A stretch of 41,468 bases of DNA from Acidobacteriota bacterium. Lineage in GTDB: Bacteria; Acidobacteriota; Terriglobia; Terriglobales; Acidobacteriaceae. Location of the stretch: contig JAJZGG010000015.1 of assembly GCA_021804965.1 (NCBI GenBank), positions 1 to 41,468 of the forward strand, written 5' to 3'. This document shows positions 18,559-27,005 of the stretch, piece by piece (within the stretch, counting starts at the first letter, position 1; each line of letters opens with the position of its first letter). The position numbers and the translations under genes were made by a program. The notes beneath the pieces were generated by a model. It saw nothing but the letters and a program-made list of their open reading frames with translations. It was not told where the DNA came from and searched no databases.

Positions 18559-18587
18559 TTGTCAATCGCACCCAGAACTCTTAGGAT
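18559..18587 (+). promoter_or_regulatory. Candidate sigma-70 promoter of dcd
   Basis: TTGTCA (18559-18564), a 17-base spacer and TAGGAT (18582-18587, four of six matches). The -35 and spacing are the same as in the strong promoter at 15598. Expected start near 18594, leader about 60 bases. Confidence 0.55.
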
Positions 18588-18653
18588 AAGGTTCAAGCGA
18601 TTGCAACCGCAGCGCCTGCAGTGGATACGCCTGCCTTCAGGCTCCGGAGAGTT

Positions 18654-19208
18654 ATGCCCATCCTCAGTGACCGTTGGATCCGTGAACAAGCCCAGAATCA
18701 CGGCATGATCGAACCCTTCAGCGAAAAACAGGTGCGCGAAGGCGTCATCTCCTATGGCCTGTCCTCCTACGGCTACGACCTGCGCGTCTCAGACGAATTC
18801 AAGATCTTCACCAACGTCAACAGCGCCGTCATTGACCCCAAAGACTTCGACGAGCGCTCGTTCGTCTCCGTCCAGTCGGACTCGGTCATCGTTCCGCCCA
18901 ACAGCTTTGCTCTGGCGCGTTCCGTCGAGTACTTTCGCATCCCCCGCAACGTGCTCACCATCTGCGTCGGCAAATCCACCTACGCCCGCTGCGGCATCAT
19001 CGTCAACGTCACACCCTTTGAACCGGAATGGGAGGGCTTTGTGACCCTGGAAATCTCCAACACAACCCCCCTGCCGGCACGCGTCTATGCCAACGAGGGC
19101 CTCTGCCAGATCCTCTTTTTTGAAGGCAACGAACCCTGCGAGGTCAGCTACGCCGATCGCAAGGGCAAATATCAAAAGCAGCAGGGGATTGTTCTTCCCC
19201 GCTTGTAG
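18654..19208 (+). CDS. dcd: dCTP deaminase
   Basis: A 184-residue trimeric-fold deaminase. [23 protein letters not shown] (106-128) and [19 protein letters not shown] form the conserved nucleotide site. Glu133 in TLEISN aligns with the catalytic Glu138 of E. coli Dcd. It converts dCTP to dUTP for dTMP supply; some relatives also hydrolyse dUTP, which cannot be decided here. ATG 18654 follows CGGAG and gives the family length; an upstream in-frame ATG at 18621 would place the promoter too close. Single gene, divergent from the HU-like gene. Confidence 0.94.
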   Translation: MPILSDRWIREQAQNHGMIEPFSEKQVREGVISYGLSSYGYDLRVSDEFKIFTNVNSAVIDPKDFDERSFVSVQSDSVIVPPNSFALARSVEYFRIPRNVLTICVGKSTYARCGIIVNVTPFEPEWEGFVTLEISNTTPLPARVYANEGLCQILFFEGNEPCEVSYADRKGKYQKQQGIVLPRL

Positions 19209-19283
19209 GAATTGGCTTCCCCGCTTGTACGACTTCCGTTTCCCCATATTCTGCAATCAACAGCTGGAATCACAACTTCATCC

Positions 19284-19323
19284 CTGACTTCCCGAAGCTC
19301 GGGCTAGTCCTTTCGGGAATCAG
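19284..19323 (+). repeat. Inverted repeat upstream of the LuxR-type regulator
   Basis: CTGACTTCCCGAA (19284-19296) and TTCGGGAATCAG (19312-19323) are complementary except for one bulged C, with a 15-base loop. There is no T-tract, so an operator or a structured leader is likelier than a terminator. It ends 31 bases before the GTG at 19355. Confidence 0.6.
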
Positions 19324-19354
19324 GCGCTCGTAAAAGTGTCTTTCAGGAGTTCAG

Positions 19355-20011
19355 GTGCTGGATACTTCGTTCAAGCCAAAGAGCGCACTCGGGATTGTCT
19401 CCTATGCCCCCATCCGCGCCGAGGGTCTGCTCAGTGTATTCGACGATCACCCGATCATCCAACCGGTTGTCGGGGATGTACACACGTTACTGGAAGCCCA
19501 CCACCTGCATTATCTGCTGATTGACGTCTCCAGCCAGGACCCTTGGCTGGATACCCTCTTTTTCGTGCGCCGGGTCCGTCCGGATATTCGCCAGATCATC
19601 CTTGGTCCGGAGCGTGACGACGAGGCTGTTCTGCGCTCCATCCTGGCAGGCGGGCGCGCCTATATCGATGCCAATACGGAACCGGAACTAATACGGTCGG
19701 CAGTCGAATCCGTCATGCATGGCTCCATCTGGCTTCCCAGAAAAGTTCTCCGTATGCTGCTGGATCGCCTGCTGTCCGGCACTGCCTCCAATCCTGTATC
19801 CGACCTCAAGCGACTCACCGATCGCGAACGCCAGGTCCTGGAATGCATCCTCAATGCCCGTTCCAATCGCGAAATTGCCGAGGACCTCGGCATTGAGGAA
19901 CGTACCGTCAAAGCCTATGTCACCAGCCTGATGCGGAAAACAGGTGTCCGGAATCGCGTGGAACTGTCCATGCTTGCCAGCAGTCATGTCTCCCCGCAGG
20001 TTACGGGCTGA
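19355..20011 (+). CDS. LuxR/NarL-type regulator with degenerate receiver domain
   Basis: A 218-residue regulator. Residues 155-212 form a standard NarL helix-turn-helix (LTDRERQVLECILNARSNREIAEDLGIEERTVKAYVTSLMRKTG). The N-terminal 130 residues have the length and rhythm of a receiver domain (LLIDVSS with Asp57, GGRAYIDANTEPELIRSAV). However, the acidic pair at the end of beta-1 is replaced by SYAPI, and the conserved Lys is Asp105 (in YIDA). Phosphorylation control is therefore doubtful; a pseudo-receiver is likely. The start is GTG with AGGAG five bases upstream. No histidine kinase is adjacent. Targets unknown; the inverted repeat just upstream might be an autoregulatory site. Confidence 0.85.
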   Translation: MLDTSFKPKSALGIVSYAPIRAEGLLSVFDDHPIIQPVVGDVHTLLEAHHLHYLLIDVSSQDPWLDTLFFVRRVRPDIRQIILGPERDDEAVLRSILAGGRAYIDANTEPELIRSAVESVMHGSIWLPRKVLRMLLDRLLSGTASNPVSDLKRLTDRERQVLECILNARSNREIAEDLGIEERTVKAYVTSLMRKTGVRNRVELSMLASSHVSPQVTG

Positions 20012-20056
20012 CCACGGCCCCCCTATCGCAGTTTCGTCAATATCGAATCGGTAAAT

Positions 20057-20080
20057 ATTCCGGACACTTCAGTCCGGAAT
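20057..20080 (+). repeat. Perfect 9-base inverted repeat after the regulator gene
   Basis: ATTCCGGAC and GTCCGGAAT around the loop ACTTCA, 45 bases after the regulator stop. It is followed by TCAAATG rather than a T-run, so it is either a 3'-end stabilising hairpin or an operator. Confidence 0.5.
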
Positions 20081-20213
20081 TCAAATGCGCAACATGCTTA
20101 TATTGAAAGGTTTATAGACGAATCTGATTACCAAATGACACTACCCTTTCGTTACCTTGCGCAGCGTTTTCAAAGTAGGCACTATAACCACAGTAACAAC
20201 GCAGATCTGGGGA

Positions 20214-20269
20214 AGGACTTCTCTGGCCGCACGGAAGGTGTGCATCCTGAGAAGTCCTCTTTTTTCTTT
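20214..20269 (+). terminator. Orphan intrinsic terminator, possible end of a small RNA
   Basis: AGGACTTCTC (20214-20223) pairs perfectly with GAGAAGTCCT (20249-20258); the tract CTTTTTTCTTT follows. It is 200 bases past the previous gene and 285 bases before the next, so it probably ends an independent transcript. TATAAC at 20183-20188 is a possible -10 inside the interval. The RNA itself is an inference. Confidence 0.55.
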
Positions 20270-20553
20270 ACCTTGTACCCCATCCTCGCCGCTGGCACCC
20301 CATCCATTGCCGCTCCTCCAGACAACCTGCTGCCCTTTCGTTGCCTCTAAATCGTCATGGCGGCAGCCACAGACTGCACCCACACATCCGAACCTGCGGG
20401 TTTCCACTCAGCCGGATGCTTCCCGCAGGCCCTGTTCCATCTGGGTTCCTTTGCCGTGCTTTCGTTGTCTTCGGTGCAGCATTGCAACGTAGAATAGCGC
20501 TGTTCAGAAATCAAAAGGGAAGGGCATCCTTCCCACGAAAGGTACGTTATCCC

Positions 20554-21252
20554 ATGAAAAAGATTCTTTCCCCACTCCTGTGCGCGGTTGTGCTTCTGGC
20601 TTCGTCTTCCTTTGCCCACGCCGCATCCTCTACTTCCGACCTCCAGCGGCGCGTCGATGCCGCCAAAGTCGTCCTCGACCAGATTCTGGGCACCTCCGAC
20701 CGCACCATCCCGCTCAATATCCTCGAAAAGGCCACCTGCGTCGGCGTTGTTCCCGGCATGAAGAAGGCAGCCTTTCTCTTCGGCGCGCAGTACGGCCAGG
20801 GAGTCGTCACCTGCCGCACCGGCCACGGCTGGAGCGCTCCGGTCTTCATCCGCATGGCGGGTGGCTCCTTCGGCTTCCAGATCGGCGGCCAGTCCACGGA
20901 TCTTATCCTCGTTGCCGTCAACAGCAGGGGCTTCCAGGACCTGCTCAAGAGCAAATTCCAGATCGGCGGCGATGCCAGTGCAGCAGCCGGTCCTGTCGGG
21001 CGTGACTCCCAGGCAGCCACCGACTGGCGCATGAACGCCGAGCTGCTCACCTACTCCCGCAGCAAGGGCATCTTTGCCGGCATCGATCTCGACGGCACCT
21101 CCGTCAGCCAGAACATGGATGACACCACCACCTACTACGGAGCCAGCCACAGCTTCAACTCCATCCTCCGCGGCTCCGTCCCGGTTCCCGCAGGCGCCGT
21201 GCCCTTTGTCCGCACCGTGGCCAAGGCCTTCGTCACCGCCAAGAACAACTAG
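20554..21252 (+). CDS. Exported SYLF-domain (YSC84-like) lipid-binding protein
   Basis: A 232-residue protein with a signal peptide to about residue 23 (FAHA before ASS). The remainder is a single SYLF domain: ILEKATCVGVVPGMKKAAFLFGAQYGQGVVTCR, then FIRMAGGSFGFQIGGQSTDLILVAVNSRG, and GIFAGIDLDGTSVSQNMDDTTTYYG near the end. Eukaryotic SYLF proteins bind phosphoinositides; bacterial ones are exported and poorly understood. ATG 20554 was chosen over an in-frame ATG at 20341 because it begins the signal peptide. GAAAGG lies about eleven bases upstream. A large palindrome follows the stop. Probably monocistronic, since the next gene has its own -10 candidate. Confidence 0.88.
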   Translation: MKKILSPLLCAVVLLASSSFAHAASSTSDLQRRVDAAKVVLDQILGTSDRTIPLNILEKATCVGVVPGMKKAAFLFGAQYGQGVVTCRTGHGWSAPVFIRMAGGSFGFQIGGQSTDLILVAVNSRGFQDLLKSKFQIGGDASAAAGPVGRDSQAATDWRMNAELLTYSRSKGIFAGIDLDGTSVSQNMDDTTTYYGASHSFNSILRGSVPVPAGAVPFVRTVAKAFVTAKNN

Positions 21253-21280
21253 GGCCACCCAAAACCGCAGTCGCATCGCA

Positions 21281-21323
21281 GCAAGCAAAGGGGATGGAGC
21301 CAGGCTCCATCCCCTTTGCCTGC
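21281..21323 (+). terminator. Long near-perfect palindrome after the SYLF gene
   Basis: GCAAGCAAAGGGGATGGAGC and its complement (ending 21323) form a stem of about 19-21 bases with one mismatch and a tiny loop, 28 bases after the stop. Only TTT inside the 3' arm serves as a T-tract, so termination may be weak. Confidence 0.55.
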
Positions 21324-21386
21324 TTCAGGCCTGTTGCTTTCGCCAGGCCCGTTGCTGTCGCCGGGCCAGTCTCCGTGCCGCGGATT

Positions 21387-21392
21387 TACACT
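21387..21392 (+). promoter_or_regulatory. Candidate -10 box (TACACT) for a leaderless lpx operon
   Basis: TACACT matches consensus at four of six positions and ends seven bases before the GTG at 21400, which has no Shine-Dalgarno sequence. The -35 region is poor. Confidence 0.3.
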
Positions 21393-21399
21393 GGTCACT

Positions 21400-22410
21400 G
21401 TGTCGAGAACCACGGGGCCCACACGCAGTCTGATCGAGTATCTGCCCGTCTGGGCCGTCGTGCGCCTGTTCGCGCTGCTTCCGCCCGGGCTTGCCCGTCA
21501 GCTGGGTGGACTCCTCGGCAGCCTGCTCTTCCGGCTGCATCGCCGCCTGCGCTCCGTCGGCCTGCGAAACCTTGCTCTGGCCCTGCCGCAACTTCCGCCC
21601 GACGAGCACCGGCGGATTCTCCTTCGCCAGTATCGTTCTCTCGGCTGGCACTTTGCCGCCTTCTGTCGCATCTCCCGGAATACCCGTGAGCATGCCGCCC
21701 CCAGCTTCCGTTACGAAGGCCTGGAGCACTTCGAGCGCGCGCAGGCAGCCGGTAAAGGCGTCCTCATCCTCACCGGCCACTTCGGCGCCTGGGAGCTGTC
21801 CAGCTACGTCCACTCCCTCATGGGCCATCCCATGGGGCTGGTTGCCCGCCGTATGGACAACCCCCGCCTCGACCACCTCGTCCGCTCCATGCGCTGCCGC
21901 CACGGCAACTGGATCATCCCCCGCGACCAGTTCGCACGCGGCCTGCTGGAGGCCATGCATGCCGGCCGCTCCGTCGGCGTCCTCATGGACACCAACATGA
22001 CCCCGCCCGAAGGCATCTTCGTGCCCTTCTTCGGCATTCCCGCCTGCACCGCCAGCGGTCTGGCCCGCATCGCCCTGCGCACCGGAGCCGCCATCGTTCC
22101 CGGCTTCCTGCTCTGGCATCCGGAGGAGTCCCGCTACGTCCTCCACTTCGCCCCGCAGATCATCCCGGAGACCACCGGCGACCGCGCCGCCGACATCGAG
22201 CGGCTCACCGCCCAGTGCACTGCCGTCCTCGAGTCCTGGATTCGCCGCTACCCCGACCAGTGGCTCTGGATCCATCGCCGCTGGAAGACGCGCCCACCCG
22301 GCCAGCCGCCACTCTACGGCCCATCTGCGCCGCCTGCCAGCCGGCCAGCCGCCCGCCATTCGTCGGAAATCAGGGACATTCCCGCCCAGGAGCCATCCCA
22401 TGACCAATGA
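21400..22410 (+). CDS. Lipid A biosynthesis acyltransferase (LpxL/HtrB family)
   Basis: A 336-residue inner-membrane acyltransferase. An N-terminal hydrophobic segment ([23 protein letters not shown]) anchors it. HFGAWE (127-132) is the catalytic H-x4-E motif, and [35 protein letters not shown] is the conserved second block. Family members add secondary acyl chains to lipid A. Which position is acylated cannot be told; ornithine- or mannoside-type acyltransferases share the fold, but the neighbouring lpxD favours lipid A. The start is GTG 21400, giving the usual N-terminus; the open frame reaches 21316 through the preceding palindrome. The C-terminal 30 residues are a Pro/Ser-rich tail whose coding overlaps the lpxD start. 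Confidence 0.87.
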   Translation: MSRTTGPTRSLIEYLPVWAVVRLFALLPPGLARQLGGLLGSLLFRLHRRLRSVGLRNLALALPQLPPDEHRRILLRQYRSLGWHFAAFCRISRNTREHAAPSFRYEGLEHFERAQAAGKGVLILTGHFGAWELSSYVHSLMGHPMGLVARRMDNPRLDHLVRSMRCRHGNWIIPRDQFARGLLEAMHAGRSVGVLMDTNMTPPEGIFVPFFGIPACTASGLARIALRTGAAIVPGFLLWHPEESRYVLHFAPQIIPETTGDRAADIERLTAQCTAVLESWIRRYPDQWLWIHRRWKTRPPGQPPLYGPSAPPASRPAARHSSEIRDIPAQEPSHDQ

Positions 22411-23509
22411 ATTCTCGCCGCAAGCATCCGCCTCCGGCCTTCCCATCGCCGCGCTGCTCGCCGAACTCGGCGGCCAGCTCCTCGTCGGCAACCCCGGGCA
22501 GTGCATCGACCATCCTGCCCATCCCGACCAGCCAGCCGCCGTCAATGCGCAGTCCATGCTCTTTGCCGAGTCGGCCTCTGCGCTCGCACAGGCACTGGCC
22601 GCCCGTCCCGGCCTCGTCGTCACGGCCTCCGCGCTTGCCGACCCGGCCATCCTGAACCCGGCCAACCCGACCCCAGCCACCCAGACCACGGCCGCGCTGC
22701 CGCCGCAGGTGGCCGTGGTCGTCGCCGAGCAGCCGCGGCTCTGGTTTGCCCAGGCAGCGCATCGGTTGCGCCCATCGCTGCCGTCCGAGGGCATCCATCC
22801 CGCAGCCGTCGTCGCCACCGATGCCGTCCTCGCTGCCGATGTCACCGTCGGCGCCTGCGCGGTTGTGGGCAGCGGAGTTCGCATCGGGGCCCGCACCCGC
22901 GTGGATGCCGGCGTGGTCCTCGAGCCCGGCGTCATCGTCGGCTCCGACTGCCATCTGCGGCCGCGCGTCGTCGTTTACTCCGGCACCACCCTCGGCAATC
23001 GCGTCCACGTCCACGCCGGAGCCGTGCTTGGAGCCGACGGCTTCGGTTACGTCCGCGACCGTCGCACCGGCCGCTACACCCAGTTTCCCCAGCAGGGCAC
23101 GCTCCACATCGAGGACGATGTCGAGATCGGGGCCAACTCCACCGTGGACCGCGGAGCGCTGGCAGAAACCCGCATCGCGCGCGGCACCAAGCTCGACAAT
23201 CTCGTCCACATCGGCCACAACTGCACCATCGGCGAGGATGTCGTCATGGCCTCACTCTGCGGCATCTCCGGCTCCTCGTCCATCGGCAATGGAGCCATTC
23301 TGGCCGGTCAGGTCGGCATCGGCGATCACGTCACCATCGGCCCCGGCGTCATCCTTGGCGGCCAGGCCGGCGTTCTCTCCGGCAAAACCGTCACCACCAC
23401 CGGCACCGTCCTCTGGGGCACTCCGGCCCGACCCCTGCGCCAGTATCTGCGTGAACTGGCCACCCTCACTCGGCTGGCCCGCAAGCCCGCGCAGGCCCGG
23501 GAAGAATGA
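22400..23509 (+). CDS. lpxD: UDP-3-O-acylglucosamine N-acyltransferase
   Basis: A 369-residue LpxD. Residues 1-130 form the uridine-binding N-terminal domain, followed by hexapeptide repeats (about 132-340) of the left-handed beta-helix, such as [28 protein letters not shown] (211-217) and HIGHNC with His273, aligned with catalytic His239 of E. coli LpxD, identify the enzyme. It N-acylates UDP-3-O-acyl-GlcN in early lipid A synthesis. The N-terminal domain is longer than usual, with an inserted Ala/Pro/Thr-rich stretch near 85-100. AGGAG lies seven bases before the ATG. It overlaps the acyltransferase by 11 bases and the next gene by four, so the three genes form one operon. Confidence 0.94.
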   Translation: MTNEFSPQASASGLPIAALLAELGGQLLVGNPGQCIDHPAHPDQPAAVNAQSMLFAESASALAQALAARPGLVVTASALADPAILNPANPTPATQTTAALPPQVAVVVAEQPRLWFAQAAHRLRPSLPSEGIHPAAVVATDAVLAADVTVGACAVVGSGVRIGARTRVDAGVVLEPGVIVGSDCHLRPRVVVYSGTTLGNRVHVHAGAVLGADGFGYVRDRRTGRYTQFPQQGTLHIEDDVEIGANSTVDRGALAETRIARGTKLDNLVHIGHNCTIGEDVVMASLCGISGSSSIGNGAILAGQVGIGDHVTIGPGVILGGQAGVLSGKTVTTTGTVLWGTPARPLRQYLRELATLTRLARKPAQAREE

Positions 23510-24087
23510 AAATCCTCCAGATCTTCGGCAGTGGTCGCAACTGCGGCAAGACCACCCTCGGCTGCTCGCTGCTGGCCGCATTTCCCACCACGCGCTGGAT
23601 CGCCATCAAAGTCACCCCGCACAGCCACGCACCGGCGCAGCAGCACCCCGCAGCGGACCAGAATCCGCAGCAAGCCAAGGACACCGACCGCTACCTGGCC
23701 GCCGGAGCCATCGCATCGCACCTGTGGAGCGGACCACCCGATCCCGCCCGCTTCGCCTCCTTCGCCGACCGCGCCGATTGCCTGCTGCTTGAGACCGGCC
23801 ACGCCTTCGCCCAGCTTCCCTGGCCGCTGCTGCGCGTGGCCATTGCTCCCGCCGATCCCGCCCTGTGGAAGCCCGGCTTTGCCGAGCGCCGTCTGCAGGC
23901 GGATGCCCAGATCTTCACCGGCGCCGATTCCGGCTTTTTCCTGCGCACCGGCCCGCATCCGCCTGCGCCGCCGGTCTTTCCCGTTGCCGATGCCTCTGTG
24001 CTTGACCCGTCCCTGCATGCCCTTGTGGCCAGATTTCTCGCCGCCGCATCTCTCGCTGACAGTCCGGGCAGCAAAGGCCGGCCCTAA
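23506..24087 (+). CDS. P-loop NTPase-like protein (MobB-like), function unknown
   Basis: A 193-residue protein starting inside the lpxD stop (ATGA). Residues 1-25 ([21 protein letters not shown]) form a beta-strand, a P-loop and a helix, as in MobB and related NTPases. The first P-loop Gly is Ser9 (SGRNCGKT). [11 protein letters not shown] resembles the K-x-H region after the P-loop in Mob[11 protein letters not shown] and [10 protein letters not shown] (Walker B-like) follow the same order as MobB. No molybdenum genes are nearby. Its tight coupling to lpxD suggests an envelope-linked role instead, but it has no LpxK motifs. The end overlaps the convergent fliB-like gene by four bases. Confidence 0.65.
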   Translation: MKILQIFGSGRNCGKTTLGCSLLAAFPTTRWIAIKVTPHSHAPAQQHPAADQNPQQAKDTDRYLAAGAIASHLWSGPPDPARFASFADRADCLLLETGHAFAQLPWPLLRVAIAPADPALWKPGFAERRLQADAQIFTGADSGFFLRTGPHPPAPPVFPVADASVLDPSLHALVARFLAAASLADSPGSKGRP

Positions 24088-25370
24088 AGGCTCAGCAGTC
24101 GCTCCAGCGGAACCCGCTGCATCTGCTCCCGCCACGCCCGGCACAGCCTGCCAAACTCCTCCGTCCGGGCAAAGACCGCGCGCGTCAGCGACTGCACGCA
24201 GTCGGCCGCCTGCGCAAGCTCCAGCGGTCCATCCCCGCAGGCACCGATCAGGTACAGCCGCACCCAGACCCATTCCAGCGACCATTGCGCAAACGCGTCC
24301 ATCGCCGAGGCATCCTTGCTGCTGCCATCCGGCCCATGCGCCAGGCTCAGCGGATACAGCCGCCGCAGCAGTTCATTGCACAGAATGTTTTCCATCCACT
24401 GCGGATGGGTGGCCAGCACCGGCTCCAGCTTCTCCGCGCGCAGCCGCTGGCACGTTGCCCGCAGGTCGCAGCCCGGCTGGTACCGGAGTCCGCGCAGCAC
24501 CTTCGCCGTCAGCGCGCGAAAACGCTGGTTGCTCCCGGCAAAGCCCAGCGCCCGGTCCATCGCTGCCAGCAGAAACTCCAGCGGCTCAGCAGCCACTTCA
24601 TCGCCATGGATTCCAGCATCGATGCCGGCATCCGTCCCGTTTCGCCCAGCCGTCTCCGCCGCCGTCAGGCAGAATCCGCGCAGCGCCGCTGCAGCATTGC
24701 CATCCGGCTGCGCGTCCAGCCTCTGCGCCAGTTGCCCCACGCGCAGCATCCGTGCCGCCATCGACTGGCTGCGGTCGCGCACCAGCGCCTGATGCACACG
24801 CAGCAGCGGCCAGAAGATCTCCGTCCGCGTCGCCGTCTGCGGCAGCCGTGCCGCTGTCTCTGCCAGCACGTCAGGCATCCGCGCAAATCCCTCAGTTGGG
24901 TCGCTGTTCGCATCCGGGGCAACCCCTGCTGCCAGCAGCCGGCGCGCCGCCTCCGGGCAGCTCAAACTCAGCGCGCTGTGCAGCCTGCCATCAATGCGAT
25001 GATGCACCCGCGGATAGACCCGGCAGCCCAGCGGCATCGCTGCTTCCCCATGCCTGGCCTGCAGCGAGCACCACTGCTCCGCATTCAGAAACGGGCAGCT
25101 CCCATCGCGCTTCAGCTCGATCCATCCGAATTGCGTCCCCGCTCCCTGCGCCCCTGCACGCTGCACGGGAAACCGGCGCACGCTGGCCGCCAGCACGTCC
25201 TTCACCTCAGGATCCTGCAACCCGCGCAGCACCACCAGCGTCGGCTCGTCCATCGTGATCTGCCAGCCCCCGCAGCAGATCTCTTCGCATGCCGGGCCAA
25301 TGCAGCGGAACTGCTCCACGCAGTCGCTCAGCCAGTCGCTTTGGAGCCCAGCGGCATCGATCGACGACAT
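24084..25370 (-). CDS. FliB-like protein (flagellin lysine N-methylase family)
   Basis: A 428-residue protein with the FliB N-terminal signature FRCIGPACEEICCGGWQITMD, giving Cys23, 28, 32 and 33, followed by SCPFL and WCSLQ (Cys92, Cys101) and GCRVYPR (Cys116). These cysteines probably bind an iron-sulfur cluster, as in YkgJ/FliB proteins. Salmonella FliB methylates flagellin lysines. No flagellar gene lies here, so the substrate may be another surface protein. The C-terminal half is helical and Arg/Leu-rich. The ATG at 25370 follows GGGGAAG. It lies 136 bases downstream of the nucleotide-sugar dehydrogenase on the same strand and could be cotranscribed with it. Confidence 0.78.
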   Translation of the reverse strand: MSSIDAAGLQSDWLSDCVEQFRCIGPACEEICCGGWQITMDEPTLVVLRGLQDPEVKDVLAASVRRFPVQRAGAQGAGTQFGWIELKRDGSCPFLNAEQWCSLQARHGEAAMPLGCRVYPRVHHRIDGRLHSALSLSCPEAARRLLAAGVAPDANSDPTEGFARMPDVLAETAARLPQTATRTEIFWPLLRVHQALVRDRSQSMAARMLRVGQLAQRLDAQPDGNAAAALRGFCLTAAETAGRNGTDAGIDAGIHGDEVAAEPLEFLLAAMDRALGFAGSNQRFRALTAKVLRGLRYQPGCDLRATCQRLRAEKLEPVLATHPQWMENILCNELLRRLYPLSLAHGPDGSSKDASAMDAFAQWSLEWVWVRLYLIGACGDGPLELAQAADCVQSLTRAVFARTEEFGRLCRAWREQMQRVPLERLLSL

Positions 25371-25490
25371 TGCTTCCCCTTCCCGGAGCGTCCAGCTTCC
25401 GGTCCGCAGGGAACAGGGGCAAATGCCATGCCGATCTCCGGCATCAGGATGGGAAAAAACTCAGAAGCAGCCTCAAGCACTGCACAATCA

Positions 25491-25516
25491 GCGCTGGTAG
25501 CCGGAGCTAGCAGCGC
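25491..25516 (-). repeat. Hairpin over the dehydrogenase stop codon
   Basis: GCGCTGGTAGC (25491-25501) pairs with GCTAGCAGCGC (25506-25516) except at one position, with loop CGGA. It covers the stop at 25507. No T-tract follows on the minus strand, so it may stabilise the 3' end or attenuate transcription into the fliB-like gene. Confidence 0.4.
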
Positions 25517-26862
25517 ACAATCTTTGCCGACTCGATCCCCTTGGTCGCATTCCGGGTATCGATCACCAGCTGTGCCTGCTCCACAATCGCCGCGTAGTCA
25601 TAGCTCGAGTGGTCGGTCACAATCACCACCGCGTCGTAGCTGCCCAGATTCTCCAGCGGCGTATTCGTCATGTTCAGGGCATAGTGCCGTCCATGGCCAA
25701 CCTGCGGGAAGTAGGGATCGTTGTAGGCCACCTCGGCCCCGCGCTGCCGCAGCAGCTCGATGATCGTCAGTGACGGCGACTCGCGCAGGTCGTCGATATC
25801 CCGCTTGTACGCCAGTCCCAGCACCAGGATGCGCGATCCCTTGATCGGCTTGGCATGCTCGTTCAGCCCCGCTGCAATCTGGTCGATCACAAAATACGGC
25901 ATCGCCGTATTCACCTCACCGGCCAGCTCGATGAACCGCGTCCGGAAGTCGAACTGCTTGGCCTTCCATGACAGGTAGAACGGATCAATCGGAATGCAGT
26001 GTCCGCCCAGTCCCGGTCCCGGATAGAAGGCCTGGAAGCCGAATGGCTTGGTCTTTGCCGCCTCGATCACCTCATGGATGTCGATGCCCATCCGCATCGC
26101 CAGCTGCTTCAGCTCGTTCACCAGCGCAATATTCACGCACCGGTAGATGTTCTCCAGCAGCTTGGTCATCTCCGCCACCGCCGGCGAGCTGACCGGTACC
26201 ACGCGATGGAAGATGCTGCCATAGAGCGCCATGCCCAGCTCCCGCGTGGCCATGCTGCAGCCGCCCACCACCTTCGGAATATCGGCGCGGGCAATCGTAT
26301 CGTTGCCCGGGTCCTCGCGCTCCGGAGAGAACGCCAGATGCAGGCAGTTGCCGCCCGCCTGGCCATCGCGTGCAATGCGCAGTCCGCGCCGGTTGCCGGC
26401 CTCCAGTCGCGGTGCCACCACCTCCTCGGTGGTTCCCGGGTAGGTTGTGCTTTCCAGCACAATCAGCTGGTTCGGCACCACATGCGGAGCCAGCGCATCC
26501 ACCGTGCCCGTCACGTAGCTCAGGTCCGGCTCATGATACTCATTCAGCGGCGTCGGCACGCAGAGGATCATTGCGTCCATCCCCGCCGCCTCCGCATAGT
26601 CGGTCGTCGCGCGGAATCCTGCGGTCTGCGCCTTGCGAATCTCTGCCGCATCAATCCGCACAATGTAGGACTCGCCGCGATTCAGCGCCTCCACCTTGCC
26701 GGTCTCAATGTCGAAGCCCGTGACGGCAAACCCCTGCTCGCTGAAGAGCAGTGCCAGCGGCAGCCCCACATAGCCCATGCCCACAATGCCGATGCGAGCC
26801 TCGCGCCGGCGCATCCTGTCGATCAGCGCATCCAGCGCACTGCGATCCATCACGTCGTCCAT
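25507..26862 (-). CDS. Nucleotide sugar dehydrogenase (UDP-HexNAc 6-dehydrogenase type)
   Basis: A 451-residue UDP-sugar dehydrogenase. The NAD motif GMGYVG is at 28-33, ESTTYPGTTEE at 137-147, FSPERE at 178-183, Lys233/Asn237 in EMTKLLEN and the catalytic Cys289 in GPGLGGHCIPIDPFYLSWK. The last two motifs and the FSPEREDPGN block fit enzymes acting on UDP-GlcNAc, such as WbpA or TviB, better than UDP-glucose dehydrogenase, so UDP-GlcNAcA is the likely product. ATG 26862 was chosen; TACAAT ends nine bases upstream, suggesting a leaderless start, and ATG 26850 is an alternative. It is divergent from the epimerase gene and supplies precursors for the polysaccharide locus. Confidence 0.88.
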   Translation of the reverse strand: MDDVMDRSALDALIDRMRRREARIGIVGMGYVGLPLALLFSEQGFAVTGFDIETGKVEALNRGESYIVRIDAAEIRKAQTAGFRATTDYAEAAGMDAMILCVPTPLNEYHEPDLSYVTGTVDALAPHVVPNQLIVLESTTYPGTTEEVVAPRLEAGNRRGLRIARDGQAGGNCLHLAFSPEREDPGNDTIARADIPKVVGGCSMATRELGMALYGSIFHRVVPVSSPAVAEMTKLLENIYRCVNIALVNELKQLAMRMGIDIHEVIEAAKTKPFGFQAFYPGPGLGGHCIPIDPFYLSWKAKQFDFRTRFIELAGEVNTAMPYFVIDQIAAGLNEHAKPIKGSRILVLGLAYKRDIDDLRESPSLTIIELLRQRGAEVAYNDPYFPQVGHGRHYALNMTNTPLENLGSYDAVVIVTDHSSYDYAAIVEQAQLVIDTRNATKGIESAKIVRC

Positions 26863-27005
26863 ACTTGCTCGATTGTAACTTCCGGCAGGATGCCGCGTCC
26901 CGTCCACCCAACCGCCCATGCCACCCACGCCCGGCCGCCGCTGTATCCTGAGGTAGCCGGCAGCATCCTTGCCACCGGCCATTTCCACGCTCCCGGAGCC
27001 TTCCC

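Larger units (their letters stand above)
20012..20553 (+). other. Non-coding, AT-richer intergenic region with several hairpins
   Basis: A stretch of 542 bases without a credible gene; short ORFs here lack ribosome sites and family resemblance. It holds ATTCCGGAC/GTCCGGAAT (20057-20065 and 20072-20080, perfect, six-base loop), a terminator-like structure at 20214-20269, and CCTGCGGG/CCCGCAGG (20393-20400 and 20422-20429). The last 60 bases carry a possible promoter for the SYLF gene: TTGTCT (20465-20470) and TAGAAT (20490-20495), with a long 19-base spacer. Confidence 0.6.

Noticed and set aside
20135-20350. A 71-codon ORF in the non-coding gap after the LuxR-type gene
   Set aside because: It runs through the terminator hairpin at 20214-20269, has no ribosome site and resembles no protein family.
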